A stretch of 59,864 nucleotides of DNA from an uncultured Desulfobulbaceae bacterium (GCA_947259115.1 CAMYKS010000035.1:1-59864), one strand, 5' to 3'; positions 10,275 through 19,941 are shown, counted from the first letter of the stretch. Program-made: numbers and translations. Notes: generated by a model from the sequence alone, not told the origin.

Positions 10275-12920
10275 ATGGAAGTCATAACCACCCACATGAA
10301 TGCTGATTTTGACAGCCTTGCCTCCATGGTGGCTGCAAAAAAGTTCTATCCTGATGCGGTCATGTCATTTGCAGGGTCCCAGGAGAAGAACATCAGGGAT
10401 TTTTTTATCCAGTCAAGCGATTATTTTCTCGATTTCAAGCGCCAGAAGCAGATCCCCCTCAACAAGGTCACAAAACTTATTATTGTTGATACGCGTCAGG
10501 CCAGCCGGCTTGGGAATTTTGCCAAATGTTTGAAAAACCCGGGCCTTGAGCTCCATATATATGATCATCACCCGGATACCCCTGAAGACCTGAAAGGTGA
10601 TGTGGAAATTATCAGGCCGCTGGGCTCCACTTCAACTATTTTTGTGCAGTTGTTCCGCGAAAAGGGAATATCTCTTACTAAAGATGAGGCAACGCTCCTG
10701 TCCATGGGTATTTATGAGGATACCGGATCATTTAATTATACCACCACAACCCCTGAAGATCTTGAAGCGGCATCCTGGCTCCTTGATCAGGGAGCCAACC
10801 TGCATACCGTTTCCCAGTCCATTTCCCGGGAACTTACCGTTTACCAGCTGAACCTGTTAAACGATCTCGTCAAGTCGGCAATAAACTATACCATCCAGGG
10901 TATAGATATTGTTGTGACCAAGCTGGCTCTTACTGAATATGTGGATGAATTTGCCGTACTGGTCAGGCGTTTCATGGTCATGGAGAACCTGAATGTTCTC
11001 TTTGCCCTTGCCGGAATGGAGGACAGGATTTATCTCATTGCCCGCAGCCGGGTGCCGGAGGTCAATGTAGGAGAGATTGCCAGGGATTTCGGCGGCGGCG
11101 GGCATGCCTCGGCAGCCTCTGCCACAGTGCAGAATATGACCATAATAGAGGCGGAGGAAAAGCTTGTCCGGCTGCTTAACAAGCACGTCCGGCCCCAAAG
11201 CCTGGCCGGAGAGTTGATGTCGCAACCGGTTATTACGGTGCCGCCTGACATTTCAATAAAAAATGCCAACCATGTTCTGACCAGATACAGCATTACGGTT
11301 CTGCCCGTGGTTCAGGACAAATCCAGGCTGCTCGGCATTATTTCAAGGAGAGTGGCGGAGAAGGCGATTTTTCATAATCTGGGCGAGTTGCCGGTCAGTG
11401 ACTATATGACAACGGATGTTGCCACCCTGCCGAGTTCAGCGTCCCTGGCGGATATCCAGGAGTTGATAATTGAACACCGTCAGCGTCTGATCCCTGTTGT
11501 GGATGATGATGAATTGCAGGGAGTTATCACCCGAACTGATCTGCTCAATCTCCTTATCAATGATCCGGCCCATCAGCCCAGGAACCTTATCGCTGCCGAT
11601 GACCGCTCCTATATCGAGCGGCACAGGAATGTCAACAGCCTGATTGTCGAAGTTCTGCACAAGGAGGCCGTCGTTCTCCTGCGCACCATCGGTGAGGTGG
11701 CGGCAGAAAACGGCTATACAGCCTACGCGGTGGGCGGGTTTGTGCGTGATCTTCTGCTGCGCATCAAGAATCTTGATCTGGATATTGTGGTTGAAGGTGA
11801 CGGCATCCAGTTTGCCAAAATACTTGCCGAGTTTTTCGGCGGGGCTGTCCGCACCCATGAAAAATTCAGCACAGCGCTGGTCATCATGCCGGATGGATCA
11901 AATATTGATGTGGCAACTGCCAGGCTGGAATACTATGAATATCCCGCCGCCATGCCGACGGTGGAACTTTCTTCACTGAAACTTGATTTATACCGCCGTG
12001 ATTTTACCATCAATGCCATGGCCATAAATTTAAACCCGGATAAGTTCGGCACCCTGGTCGATTTTTTCAACTGCCAGACAGATATAAAAGATCGGCGCAT
12101 CCACATTCTGCACAACCTGAGTTTTGTGGAAGATCCGACGCGGATATTCCGGGCAATACGTTTTGAACAGCGCATGGGGTTCACCATCGGCAAACACACG
12201 GAAAAACTTCTGAAAAATGCGGTAAAAATGAATCTGTTCAATCGTTTTTTCGGACACCGTTGTTTCACGGAGTTGAAGCTCATATTTTCAGAAGAAAACC
12301 CCATCCCGGCCATCCGCAGAATGGCTGAGTTCGATCTGCTGAAATTCATCCTGCCCGGGCTCAAATTTGATAAGCGCATGGAGAAGAACCTGGCTGAAAC
12401 ACAACGTGCCCTGGCCTGGTATAAGCTGCTTTATCTTGAAAAGCCCTTTCAGCAGTGGTTGGTATACCTTTTTGCCATTCTGGCCAACTCAACCTACAGT
12501 GACCTGAAGGTTTTCTGTATGAAGTTCGAGTTTCCCGAGCGTCATAAAAATGATTTTTTAAAGGAAAAGGAAGCAACGGACAAGATCCTGAAAGAGTTGG
12601 GCAGGCACAGGAGGCTGAGGACCAGCGAGATTTATTGGCTGCTCCAGGAGCGCAGCCATGAAAGCCTTCTCTATATAATTGCCATGGCCAGGAAAAAAAC
12701 AGCGAAGAAGGCTGTTTCGTATTTTGTTACCCACCTGCGGCATTATAAAACCTATATCCAGGGGGCGGACCTGAAGAAAATGGGTTACAAGAGCGGACCG
12801 ATCTATAAGACCATCCTGAATCATCTGCTTGAGGCAAAACTTGACGGCGAAGTGGAGACCAGAGCAGATGAAACGAAATTCATCAAGAAAAATTATCCCT
12901 TAAAAAAAGTAAAGGAGTAG
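10275..12920 (+). CDS. DHH phosphoesterase - CBS pair - poly(A) polymerase/tRNA nucleotidyltransferase fusion
   Basis: An 881-residue three-part protein. Residues ~1-310 are a DHH/DHHA1 phosphoesterase (NADFDS, DTRQASR, DHHPD and GGGGHASAASA). Residues ~315-430 are a CBS pair (LMSQPVITVP and YMTTDVATLP) that could bind an adenine nucleotide. Residues ~470-880 are a class II nucleotidyltransferase head and body: AVGGFVRDLLL, the catalytic LDLDIVVEG, RRDFTINAMA and EDPTRIFRAIRFE. Proteins of this architecture in Desulfobacterota and Aquifex-like bacteria include A-adding tRNA nucleotidyltransferases; that role is likely but not proven here. No Shine-Dalgarno is evident before the ATG. Confidence 0.88.
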   Translation: MEVITTHMNADFDSLASMVAAKKFYPDAVMSFAGSQEKNIRDFFIQSSDYFLDFKRQKQIPLNKVTKLIIVDTRQASRLGNFAKCLKNPGLELHIYDHHPDTPEDLKGDVEIIRPLGSTSTIFVQLFREKGISLTKDEATLLSMGIYEDTGSFNYTTTTPEDLEAASWLLDQGANLHTVSQSISRELTVYQLNLLNDLVKSAINYTIQGIDIVVTKLALTEYVDEFAVLVRRFMVMENLNVLFALAGMEDRIYLIARSRVPEVNVGEIARDFGGGGHASAASATVQNMTIIEAEEKLVRLLNKHVRPQSLAGELMSQPVITVPPDISIKNANHVLTRYSITVLPVVQDKSRLLGIISRRVAEKAIFHNLGELPVSDYMTTDVATLPSSASLADIQELIIEHRQRLIPVVDDDELQGVITRTDLLNLLINDPAHQPRNLIAADDRSYIERHRNVNSLIVEVLHKEAVVLLRTIGEVAAENGYTAYAVGGFVRDLLLRIKNLDLDIVVEGDGIQFAKILAEFFGGAVRTHEKFSTALVIMPDGSNIDVATARLEYYEYPAAMPTVELSSLKLDLYRRDFTINAMAINLNPDKFGTLVDFFNCQTDIKDRRIHILHNLSFVEDPTRIFRAIRFEQRMGFTIGKHTEKLLKNAVKMNLFNRFFGHRCFTELKLIFSEENPIPAIRRMAEFDLLKFILPGLKFDKRMEKNLAETQRALAWYKLLYLEKPFQQWLVYLFAILANSTYSDLKVFCMKFEFPERHKNDFLKEKEATDKILKELGRHRRLRTSEIYWLLQERSHESLLYIIAMARKKTAKKAVSYFVTHLRHYKTYIQGADLKKMGYKSGPIYKTILNHLLEAKLDGEVETRADETKFIKKNYPLKKVKE

Positions 12921-12961
12921 AGGAACAACGGGCTGTCTGATGAAGGCTGAACGCCTTATTC

Positions 12962-14278
12962 TTAGCGATTTTCCTTTTGCCGTTCTTCCCTGGGGATGAA
13001 GGGCCTGTGTTTTGGTCCGACATAAACCTGTCGGGGCCTGCCTATACGCCAGTTCGGGTCATCCCACATTTCCTTCCAGTGCGCAATCCAGCCCGGCAGC
13101 CTGCCAAGGGCAAACATTACCGTAAACATATTGCTCGGGATGCCTATGGCCCGGTAGATAATACCGCTGTAAAAATCAACATTTGGATAGAGATTGCGTT
13201 CAATGAAATATTCATCACGTAATGTTACCTCTTCCAATTCCTTGGCAATATCAAGCAGCGGGTCGGAGACATGTAAGGACACAAGTACATCATCGCAGGC
13301 CTTTTTGATAATCCTGCTGCGCGGATCATGGCTTTTGTATACCCTGTGGCCGAATCCCACGAGCCGGAAGGGATCATTCGGATCCTTGGCGCGATCGATA
13401 TAGGTCTGGTAATCACCGTCTGAAGCGTAAATTTCTTCCAGCATTTCAACAACCGCCTGGTTGGCCCCGCCATGCAGCGGGCCCCAGAGGGCGCTGATGC
13501 CGGCCGAAATTGAGGCATAGAGATTAACCCTGGCGCTGCCAACCAGCCGTACAGTTGAGGTGGAGCAGTTCTGTTCATGGTCGGCATGCAGGATAAGAAT
13601 TTTATTCAGGGCTGCAACAACGTCATTATTTATCTCATACGGCCGCACCGGTGAATCGAACATCATGTTGAGGAAGTTGGCACTGTAGGAAAGATCATGG
13701 CGCGGATAAACCAGTGGCCAGCCCATGGATTTCTTATAGGTAAATGCAGCAATGGTACGCACCTTGGAGATGAGGCGCGTGGCCATGATATCGATGTCTT
13801 CAAACGGATTTTCAGTCATCTCCGGGTAGAAGTTGGAGAGCGAGTTGACCATGGAAGACAGGATGGCCATGGGAGCCGTATTTGGTGGAAAATGATCGAA
13901 AAAGTGGATCATATCCTCATGGATCAGGGCAAAACGGCTTAAGAGGTTGCTGAATTTCTGGTATTCTTCAGCAGTGGGAAGATAACCATGCAGAAGCAGG
14001 TATGCCACTTCTATGAAGGAGCAGTTCTCTGCCAGATCATCAATGGCGTAGCCCCGGTAGCTGAGGATGCCTTTAGAGCCCTCAAGGTAGGTTATCTCAC
14101 TTGCACAGGAGCCGGTATTCATGTAGCCGCTGTCGAGGGTTATGTATCCTGTTTCCTTGCGCAGGTCACGAATATCAATGGCCCGTTCCCCCTCGGTGCC
14201 TTCCACAATGGGCAGTGTATATTTTTTGCCGTCAATGGTCAGTTCAGCGGTCTGATTCGTTGTAAATTTTTCAATCAT
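12962..14278 (-). CDS. gltA: citrate synthase (type II, hexameric family)
   Basis: Condenses oxaloacetate and acetyl-CoA to citrate. The 438-residue product has the N-terminal beta domain of Gram-negative type II citrate synthases and the catalytic stretches HADHEQNCSTSTVRLVGS, WGPLHGGANQAVVEML and GFGHRVYKSHDPRS, which supply the two catalytic histidines. The conserved aspartate lies near NVDFYSG. The ATG at 14278 with AGAAGG nine bases upstream is preferred over a TTG three codons earlier. The gene stands alone and is convergent with the DHH-CBS fusion. Citrate synthase in a sulfate reducer may serve biosynthesis only, or a full oxidative pathway. Confidence 0.96.
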   Translation of the reverse strand: MIEKFTTNQTAELTIDGKKYTLPIVEGTEGERAIDIRDLRKETGYITLDSGYMNTGSCASEITYLEGSKGILSYRGYAIDDLAENCSFIEVAYLLLHGYLPTAEEYQKFSNLLSRFALIHEDMIHFFDHFPPNTAPMAILSSMVNSLSNFYPEMTENPFEDIDIMATRLISKVRTIAAFTYKKSMGWPLVYPRHDLSYSANFLNMMFDSPVRPYEINNDVVAALNKILILHADHEQNCSTSTVRLVGSARVNLYASISAGISALWGPLHGGANQAVVEMLEEIYASDGDYQTYIDRAKDPNDPFRLVGFGHRVYKSHDPRSRIIKKACDDVLVSLHVSDPLLDIAKELEEVTLRDEYFIERNLYPNVDFYSGIIYRAIGIPSNMFTVMFALGRLPGWIAHWKEMWDDPNWRIGRPRQVYVGPKHRPFIPREERQKENR

Positions 14279-14486
14279 AATTATCAACCTTCTCTATTCG
14301 TTCTGTCTGGAATAACAGCACAATATAGTTGAAGCCAATTGCACTGCGTATAATTGAGGCATCACCTGGGTCGTTTAACGCTATGAAAGAAATTATTTCT
14401 GCTGCCCGGGATGACTTTTAGATGCAATATAATTAATATAGAAGAAAAACAATATTCGAGCAACTATTTAGACTTGTACGAGGACA

Positions 14487-15161
14487 ATGATGATCCCTAA
14501 AGATGCAACTTACAAGGAAAAATTAATTTTTTTTCGCGATCAGGTCACCCTGTATCCTGTTTCCTGTGAACCGTTGGCCAACGGGCGTTCGGATTTTGAG
14601 TGGCTTGATGCGGTTTTGAAAGGCGGCGCAAAAATTGTGCAGCTCAGGGATAAATATTCCGATGATCTGACATTGTACCGGAAGGCCCTGGTTTTCAGAA
14701 AAAAAACAAATGAGGCCGGCGCTCTGTTCATAGTGAACAATCGTGTTGACATTGCCCTGCTGGCAAAAGCTGACGGGGTTCATTTGGGCAATACTGATCT
14801 TCCGGCTGAGGAGGTAAGGAAACTTGCTCCCGCATTGCTTATCGGTGTCTCGTGCAACAGGCCTGAGCAGGTTGCAACAGCTGAGGAAAGGGGCGCCTCC
14901 TACTATAACATCGGCCCTCTTTTTACGACTGAAACCAAGAAAAACCTGACACCCTATCTCGGTTCAGAGGCAGTTGCTGCATTTTCAGCGCTTTGCGACC
15001 TGCCGTTTACCGTGATGGGAGGGGTAAAACGCGATCATGTGCAGGAACTGGTCGTAAAGGGAGCACGTCGTATCGCCGTGGTTACGGCTTTAACCCAGGC
15101 ACATGATATAGCTGCTGAGACCAGGAGCTGGATAGAGGCAATTGACAAGGCAATCGCATAA
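14487..15161 (+). CDS. thiE: thiamine phosphate synthase
   Basis: Joins HMP pyrophosphate and thiazole phosphate to thiamine phosphate. The 224-residue TIM barrel shows KIVQLRDKYSD (pyrophosphate binding), FIVNNRVDIAL, ADGVHLGNTDLP, IGVSCNRPEQ, YYNIGPLFTTETK and VMGGVKRDHV, in the order seen in ThiE. Two consecutive ATG codons (14487, 14490) follow a GAGG motif. A perfect TATAAT lies at 14428-14433 without a clear -35 partner. No other thi gene is adjacent. The next gene begins 30 bases downstream and may be co-transcribed. Confidence 0.93.
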   Translation: MMIPKDATYKEKLIFFRDQVTLYPVSCEPLANGRSDFEWLDAVLKGGAKIVQLRDKYSDDLTLYRKALVFRKKTNEAGALFIVNNRVDIALLAKADGVHLGNTDLPAEEVRKLAPALLIGVSCNRPEQVATAEERGASYYNIGPLFTTETKKNLTPYLGSEAVAAFSALCDLPFTVMGGVKRDHVQELVVKGARRIAVVTALTQAHDIAAETRSWIEAIDKAIA

Positions 15162-15191
15162 TGATCGGATAAACGGAGAGTTTTAGAATAT

Positions 15192-15878
15192 ATGGACATC
15201 CCGAAAACATTGGAAGACCGCAAGAAAGACATACAATTTCTCATGCAATACGCGGTTCCGGAAGCGCAGGTGAAAAGCGCTGAAGCGCTGTTGGAGAAAT
15301 ATGACGCTGATATCATTGCCTTGAACCTGCTGCACAGTTTCTACATCAACCTGCCGGAAGGCATGGATGACTCAGTCAATGGGTTGAGGCTTCTTACCTG
15401 CCGACAGGGGGTGTTTCTGCTTTGTGTATTTACCGGTAACGGCATGCAGTACCTCTACATGGTAAATAAGGAAGCAGCCCATATTATCGGCACCCTTGCT
15501 GAAGGCATCATTGACCGGGAGCTTCTTGATTTTTTCGGCTATGTGGGCAACAAAGAGTTTTTGGTTCTTACAGAAAAACCTGAAATATTAAAAGAGTATG
15601 AACCATATACCCCTGACTCGAATCTCTGTCCTTCCTGCCAGGTTGCCGCCGGGGAATTTCATACCCTTGGCTGTCCTGTTGAGATCTGCCCCTGGTGCAG
15701 CGGCCAGCTGACCTATTGCAACTGCAGGTTTACCAAGTTGGATATTGATGCCATGGACAAGTTGGAGCAGATTGAAAAACTGCAGGAATTGCTGCAAGCA
15801 ACGGGCAGAATAGCCTTTAAAAAAGAGCACAGCCCAGGCTATCTGGTTGATAATATAAGTGATGATGGGGAGGAGTGA
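15192..15878 (+). CDS. uncharacterised protein with a zinc-binding cysteine cluster
   Basis: A 228-residue soluble protein I do not recognise. The N-terminal ~130 residues are predicted mixed alpha/beta with no signal peptide. A cysteine cluster follows: C146-x2-C149, H157, C161, C166-x2-C169, C176-x-C178, ending LTYCNCRF, consistent with one or two zinc ribbons. The C-terminus is charged. It starts 30 bases after thiE with a GGAG motif upstream, suggesting a shared transcript, but nothing ties it to thiamine synthesis. Confidence 0.8.
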   Translation: MDIPKTLEDRKKDIQFLMQYAVPEAQVKSAEALLEKYDADIIALNLLHSFYINLPEGMDDSVNGLRLLTCRQGVFLLCVFTGNGMQYLYMVNKEAAHIIGTLAEGIIDRELLDFFGYVGNKEFLVLTEKPEILKEYEPYTPDSNLCPSCQVAAGEFHTLGCPVEICPWCSGQLTYCNCRFTKLDIDAMDKLEQIEKLQELLQATGRIAFKKEHSPGYLVDNISDDGEE

Positions 15879-15904
15879 AAGGGATTAAATAAGGCTGAAG
15901 TTGT

Positions 15905-16155
15905 TTAGGCTGAAGGCTGAAGGGAAAAACGGGAGTTCTGGAGTAGAAAGAGAAAGTGACTAAAGTGAGCTAAAGTTTAAAGTGACTAAAGTGAACTTAG
16001 TTCAAATGATTTTTAATCATTCTGCTGACCATTGGTTAAAAATAGTCTTAAAAAATATTGTAACTTAGCTCACTTGTAACTTTAAACTTTAGTCACTTGC
16101 CTCTCCTCGACCCCTCGACCCCTCGACCCCTTGGCCCCTTGAACCCTCGAACCCT
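15905..16155. repeat. composite short-period repeats between the zinc-cluster gene and hflC (families D, B, A)
   Basis: Three repeat types lie in this 283-bp gap. First, GGCTGAA heptamers at 15905-15923, an exact reverse complement of 3629-3647. Second, inverted arms built on AAGTGACTAAAGTGA at 15953-15999 and, reversed, at 16062-16099. Third, 8-bp units CTCGACCC/CTTGAACC at 16105-16155. The gap is convergent (genes point towards it from both sides), so the paired arms could also form a transcript-ending structure. No coding sequence is seen. Confidence 0.6.
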
Positions 16156-16161
16156 TTACTC

Positions 16162-17085
16162 CTATCTCACCTCATCAAGATATTTATAGAATTCGGAATC
16201 CATGGGGATGATAAGCCTGGTGTTTGCTCCTATGGCCTTTTTGTAGCTTTCCAGGCTTTTGTAGAATGAGAAAAATTCTTTGTCCTGGTTGTAGGCCTGT
16301 GCATAGATACTGGCCGCTTCTGCATCTGCCCGGCCTTTAATCTCTTCCGCCTCGCGCCTGGCCGAGGAGATGACCACCTGGAACTCGCGTTTGACCTTAC
16401 CCATGATTTCCGCCTTCTGGCCTTCACCCAGGGAACGTTTTTCAGCCGCAATCCTTTTACGCTCAGAAATCATCCTGTCATATACCTTGAGCCGCACGGA
16501 TTCAATATAGTTGACGCGCTTGAACATGACATCAACAAGTTCAATGCCGTATTTCGGGGTGATCTTGGAGGCAGCTTCATGGATCATGGACGAAATTACA
16601 TCACGGCCATACTGTAGCTTTTCCAATTCTACTGCGGAATTCGTCATGGTTTCCGGTGAAAAATCAGAGCTCCTGATAATCTCCACCAGGTCATTTTTAT
16701 TCACCAGGTCGCGCACCGTACCGTCAATTATGTCGTCCAGGATTGTCTGGGCCCTGGCTTCATTGTTGACTGCCTGCAGAAAGACGAGGGAATCGGCAAT
16801 ACGCCAGCGGGCTGTGACGTCGAGATAGACAAAGGTTTTATCATTGGTTGGTATCTGGTTGGGGTCGCCGTCCCAGATGAGGATTTTCTTTTCGAAATAG
16901 GTGACTTCCTGGACAAAAGGCAGTTTGAAGTGAAGTCCAGCCTCAGTGACCGGCTGGCCCACGGGCCTGCCGAACTGGGTAATAATCGCCTGTCTGCCTT
17001 CCTGCAGAATATAGACACCGTTGGCAACAGCAAATATCAGAGCGATTGCGATAAGTATGAGGGTGGTTCTAACTATTTTATTCAC
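16162..17085 (-). CDS. hflC: HflC, SPFH-domain membrane protein
   Basis: Partner of HflK in a membrane complex that modulates FtsH protease. The 307-residue product has an N-terminal membrane anchor (about residues 8-25), then an SPFH/band 7 domain (AIITQFGRPVGQPVTEAGLHFKLP) and a long charged helix rich in Ala, Glu and Lys. Typical HflC wording is visible in YDRMISERKRIAAEKRSLGEG. The start is GTG with AGAGGAAA six bases upstream. It follows hflK after 56 bases on the same strand, the usual hflKC order. Confidence 0.93.
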   Translation of the reverse strand: MNKIVRTTLILIAIALIFAVANGVYILQEGRQAIITQFGRPVGQPVTEAGLHFKLPFVQEVTYFEKKILIWDGDPNQIPTNDKTFVYLDVTARWRIADSLVFLQAVNNEARAQTILDDIIDGTVRDLVNKNDLVEIIRSSDFSPETMTNSAVELEKLQYGRDVISSMIHEAASKITPKYGIELVDVMFKRVNYIESVRLKVYDRMISERKRIAAEKRSLGEGQKAEIMGKVKREFQVVISSARREAEEIKGRADAEAASIYAQAYNQDKEFFSFYKSLESYKKAIGANTRLIIPMDSEFYKYLDEVR

Positions 17086-17141
17086 CAGCTTTCCTCTATT
17101 ATATTTTGATTAGACTTTAAATTGATTGCTTTCGATGCAAA

Positions 17142-18248
17142 TTATTTCGGACTGGCTCCGCCGACATTCAGAAAGGGCAGGATGGAACGCTGTTCTTTAT
17201 CCATCACATAGATATCGGTAACCGAGGGCAGTATTTCCTGCATGGTTTCCAGGTACATCCTCTTGCGGGTCACTTCCTTTGCAAGCTGGTATTCCTCCAT
17301 GATGGACAGAAAGCGGGCAGTGTCACCCTTGCTTTCATTAATCCTCTGGGCCGCATAACCGCTGGCCTCTTCAACAATCTGCAGGGCCTCGCCGCGAGCT
17401 TTTGGGATGACACGGTTATAGGCTTCCTCCGCCTCATTGACAAGTCTCTTCATGTCCTGGTCCGCTTCGTTGACTTCGTTGAAAGCAGGTTTGACTGCAT
17501 CGGGCGGATTGACGTCCTGTAACTGAACTGTGACGATAACTGCTCCCGCCTCATAGTTGTTAAGTTCAGCCTGGAGTTCATCGGCCGTAGTGCTTGCCAG
17601 GATTTCCCGGTTGCTGAGAACATAATCAAAATCCATATTGCCAACGATTCTGCGCATAGAGGTTTCAGAGACGTCGCGCACTGCCTGGCGGACATCCTGG
17701 ACCTTGAAGAGGAAATTAAAAGGGTCCTGCACCTTGTATTGCACAATCCACTGAACATCTATTACATTTTTATCCGCAGTCAGCATGAGGGATTCAGCAT
17801 CAAATCCTTCTCTTTGATAAATACTCTTCTGGCCGGGAACTTTGGTGCGAAAACCGAATTCCTCTTTACGCACTGTTTCAATATCCACCTTGATAACCGC
17901 ATCGACCAGAGGGATTTTAAAGTTAAGTCCTGGATTAGCGGTCTTGCTGTATTCACCGAAGCGCAGAACGACACCTCTTTCACCGGGCTTGATGGTGTAA
18001 AAGGATGAGTAGACAACCTGGATCAGGATCACAACAAGAATGATCAGGAGTAATTTGCCTATGCTACCAAACAGTCCTGCCGGTGGGCCCCCGGATGCTT
18101 TTTGCTCTCCTTCTTCTCCAGGGGGGACACTGCTCCCGCCTCCTCCAAAGGAAGCCTTTAGTTTTTTCAGAAGGTCTGCGATAAAATCTTCAGGCGATGG
18201 AGTTTTTCCGCCTTTTCCCCAAGGGGACTGATCGTCCTGCCAAGCCAT
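17142..18248 (-). CDS. hflK: HflK, SPFH-domain membrane protein
   Basis: Partner of HflC. The ATG at 18248 is chosen because GAGAGG lies just upstream and the product then begins MAWQDDQSPWGKGGKTPSPE, the expected Gly/Pro-rich cytoplasmic start of HflK. A single membrane helix near residues 65-85 (LGSIGKLLLIILVVILIQVV) is followed by the SPFH domain (GERGVVLRFGEYSKTANPGLNFKIP) and a long helical region ending in MQEILPSVTDIYVMD. Length is 368 residues. It forms an operon with hflC. Confidence 0.94.
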   Translation of the reverse strand: MAWQDDQSPWGKGGKTPSPEDFIADLLKKLKASFGGGGSSVPPGEEGEQKASGGPPAGLFGSIGKLLLIILVVILIQVVYSSFYTIKPGERGVVLRFGEYSKTANPGLNFKIPLVDAVIKVDIETVRKEEFGFRTKVPGQKSIYQREGFDAESLMLTADKNVIDVQWIVQYKVQDPFNFLFKVQDVRQAVRDVSETSMRRIVGNMDFDYVLSNREILASTTADELQAELNNYEAGAVIVTVQLQDVNPPDAVKPAFNEVNEADQDMKRLVNEAEEAYNRVIPKARGEALQIVEEASGYAAQRINESKGDTARFLSIMEEYQLAKEVTRKRMYLETMQEILPSVTDIYVMDKEQRSILPFLNVGGASPK

Positions 18249-18454
18249 AATGATTCCTCTCTTTTGCCCTATTGTATGTATCCGGAATGGCATACAGCCC
18301 GCACCGGTAATGAATAGGCCTTTGAAACTATTATCAGTTATTTAATAGAAGTTTATACTCGATTCTCACAGATTGCATGGGTGATTTCAAGTATTATTTT
18401 GTTTAGCCCTGGGGGCTGTTCTCTCATTTTGAAGATAAATTCGGGTTGAGTATT

Positions 18455-18967
18455 TTACAGTGCTTCGTCAAATTCGTCTCTGAATGTGGCAATTCCTGAA
18501 ACGTTCTCCAGGGCTTTATTATCCATGACATGGATCATAAATGCTTTTTCTGGGACCCCGTCCCACTGGCTTTTAATATTGAATCCGGATGTGGGTACAA
18601 AGCCTAAACGGGGGTAATAGTCAGGGTGGCCGAGAACTATGACGAATGGGCAGCCTCTTTCCTGCAGGATCTGCAGCCCGGACTTAACAAGCAGGGACCC
18701 AATACCCCGGCCCTGTCGTGAAGGCAGAACCGCCATCGGTGCCAGGCCCATGCCCCGGACCTCTGCACCATTTTTTATCAGAACCGGAGTGAACATTATA
18801 TAGCCGACTATGGTGCCGTTGTCGTCCGCCACCAATGAGAGGTGGTCTTTACAGGCAGTGCGCAGACTGTCAGCCAGCTTGGCCTCCGCATCTCTTTTAA
18901 ATGTCTGTTCAAGGACAGAGTAGATCAAAGGGACGTCTTCAGGTTTTTCAGGTCGAATGATTATCAA
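18455..18967 (-). CDS. GNAT-family N-acetyltransferase
   Basis: A ~170-residue acetyltransferase of the YhbS-like group. The fold begins at IIIRPEKPEDVPLIYSV, and the acetyl-CoA loop motif is visible in PSRQGRGIGSLLVKSGL, followed by VLGHPDYYPRLGFVP. The open frame extends upstream to 19063, overlapping the rhomboid gene by 19 bases; that start would be TTG or GTG with no good binding site. A TTG at 18967 fits the family length, so the start is a judgement. The substrate is unknown. It is probably translated with the upstream rhomboid gene. Confidence 0.8.
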   Translation of the reverse strand: MIIIRPEKPEDVPLIYSVLEQTFKRDAEAKLADSLRTACKDHLSLVADDNGTIVGYIMFTPVLIKNGAEVRGMGLAPMAVLPSRQGRGIGSLLVKSGLQILQERGCPFVIVLGHPDYYPRLGFVPTSGFNIKSQWDGVPEKAFMIHVMDNKALENVSGIATFRDEFDEAL

Positions 18968-19044
18968 AGGGTACTCGCGTATCAGTGAATAGTAAAGTTC
19001 TATTTCCAGCAATTGTGATGAATGATAGTATATGCATTTTATTA

Positions 19045-19941
19045 TTACATGGCTATCCACCAACTTATGCCGACAATTGCCAGGCTGGTAATAAAAAGGT
19101 TTGATTGCAGTGATGTTTTATTGATCAATATACGTTGAGAGGGCAGGAAGACCAGGAGCCCGCCGAGAACCGCACCGGCCAGGAGCCCGAAAAAATGGGC
19201 CCCAAGGTCGGTGCGCGGACCTCCGGCACCGAGAAAGGCCAGCAATCCCGCCCCTGCAGCCAGGGGTAAAAGTATCTCTTTCAGCGCTGCGGCCCGTTTG
19301 CTTGCCGCCTGGTACCCTGAAAGGATGCCGATGGTTCCGAAAATCGCCGTGGAAAAGCCGACTGAATTGTGGGAACTGCCATGCATGAGGATATTCATTA
19401 AGTTTCCCAGTATGCCGGAGGCCAGGATCAGAAACCACCCCAGGCCGTGGCCCAGCAGGCGGCAGAGAAAGTGGACCAGGATACCGCCGATGATAATATT
19501 GCCCACAAGGTGCACAACATCGGCATGCAGGGTCAGGGCGGTAACCAGGCGGTACCACTGCCCGTGTTCAAGGATCTGGCGACCTGAAACCGCCCCTGCG
19601 GAAAACCAGGCGCTTTTGCCGGACCATGGACCGCTGATCATAAAAAAAATGACCAGCGCCCCCATCATCATGATTGTCGGGGGCTGGTATTTGGTTAAAG
19701 CGGGAAGCGCTACCTTCTTTTTAGGGCGGTAGGGCGGCCAGTCGCTGTTCTCTTCCATGAAGGCGGCTATTTCCCGCAGGGCCATTTTCTCGTGCAGCGG
19801 TGAAACCTTGATGACCCAACTGCGGCGTTCAAACTCGATGGCGCTTGGGATATTTGCGGCCCTTAAGACCAGGGACCATTGTTCAGCCTGCTGGCGGCTG
19901 GCCGGCAGGCCGATTGTTGAGGTCATCTGCAGTTCAGTCAT
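19045..19941 (-). CDS. rhomboid-family intramembrane serine protease
   Basis: A 298-residue membrane protease. About 90 N-terminal soluble residues precede six or so membrane helices. QWYRLVTALTLHADVVHLVGNI is the conserved rhomboid start, the catalytic serine lies in GFSTAIFGTIG (GxSxxxFG) and the catalytic histidine in GAHFFGLLAGAVLG. Length and topology are normal. The ATG at 19941 is preferred over a TTG two codons upstream. Substrates are unknown; the following GNAT gene lies close behind on the same strand. Confidence 0.9.
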   Translation of the reverse strand: MTELQMTSTIGLPASRQQAEQWSLVLRAANIPSAIEFERRSWVIKVSPLHEKMALREIAAFMEENSDWPPYRPKKKVALPALTKYQPPTIMMMGALVIFFMISGPWSGKSAWFSAGAVSGRQILEHGQWYRLVTALTLHADVVHLVGNIIIGGILVHFLCRLLGHGLGWFLILASGILGNLMNILMHGSSHNSVGFSTAIFGTIGILSGYQAASKRAAALKEILLPLAAGAGLLAFLGAGGPRTDLGAHFFGLLAGAVLGGLLVFLPSQRILINKTSLQSNLFITSLAIVGISWWIAM

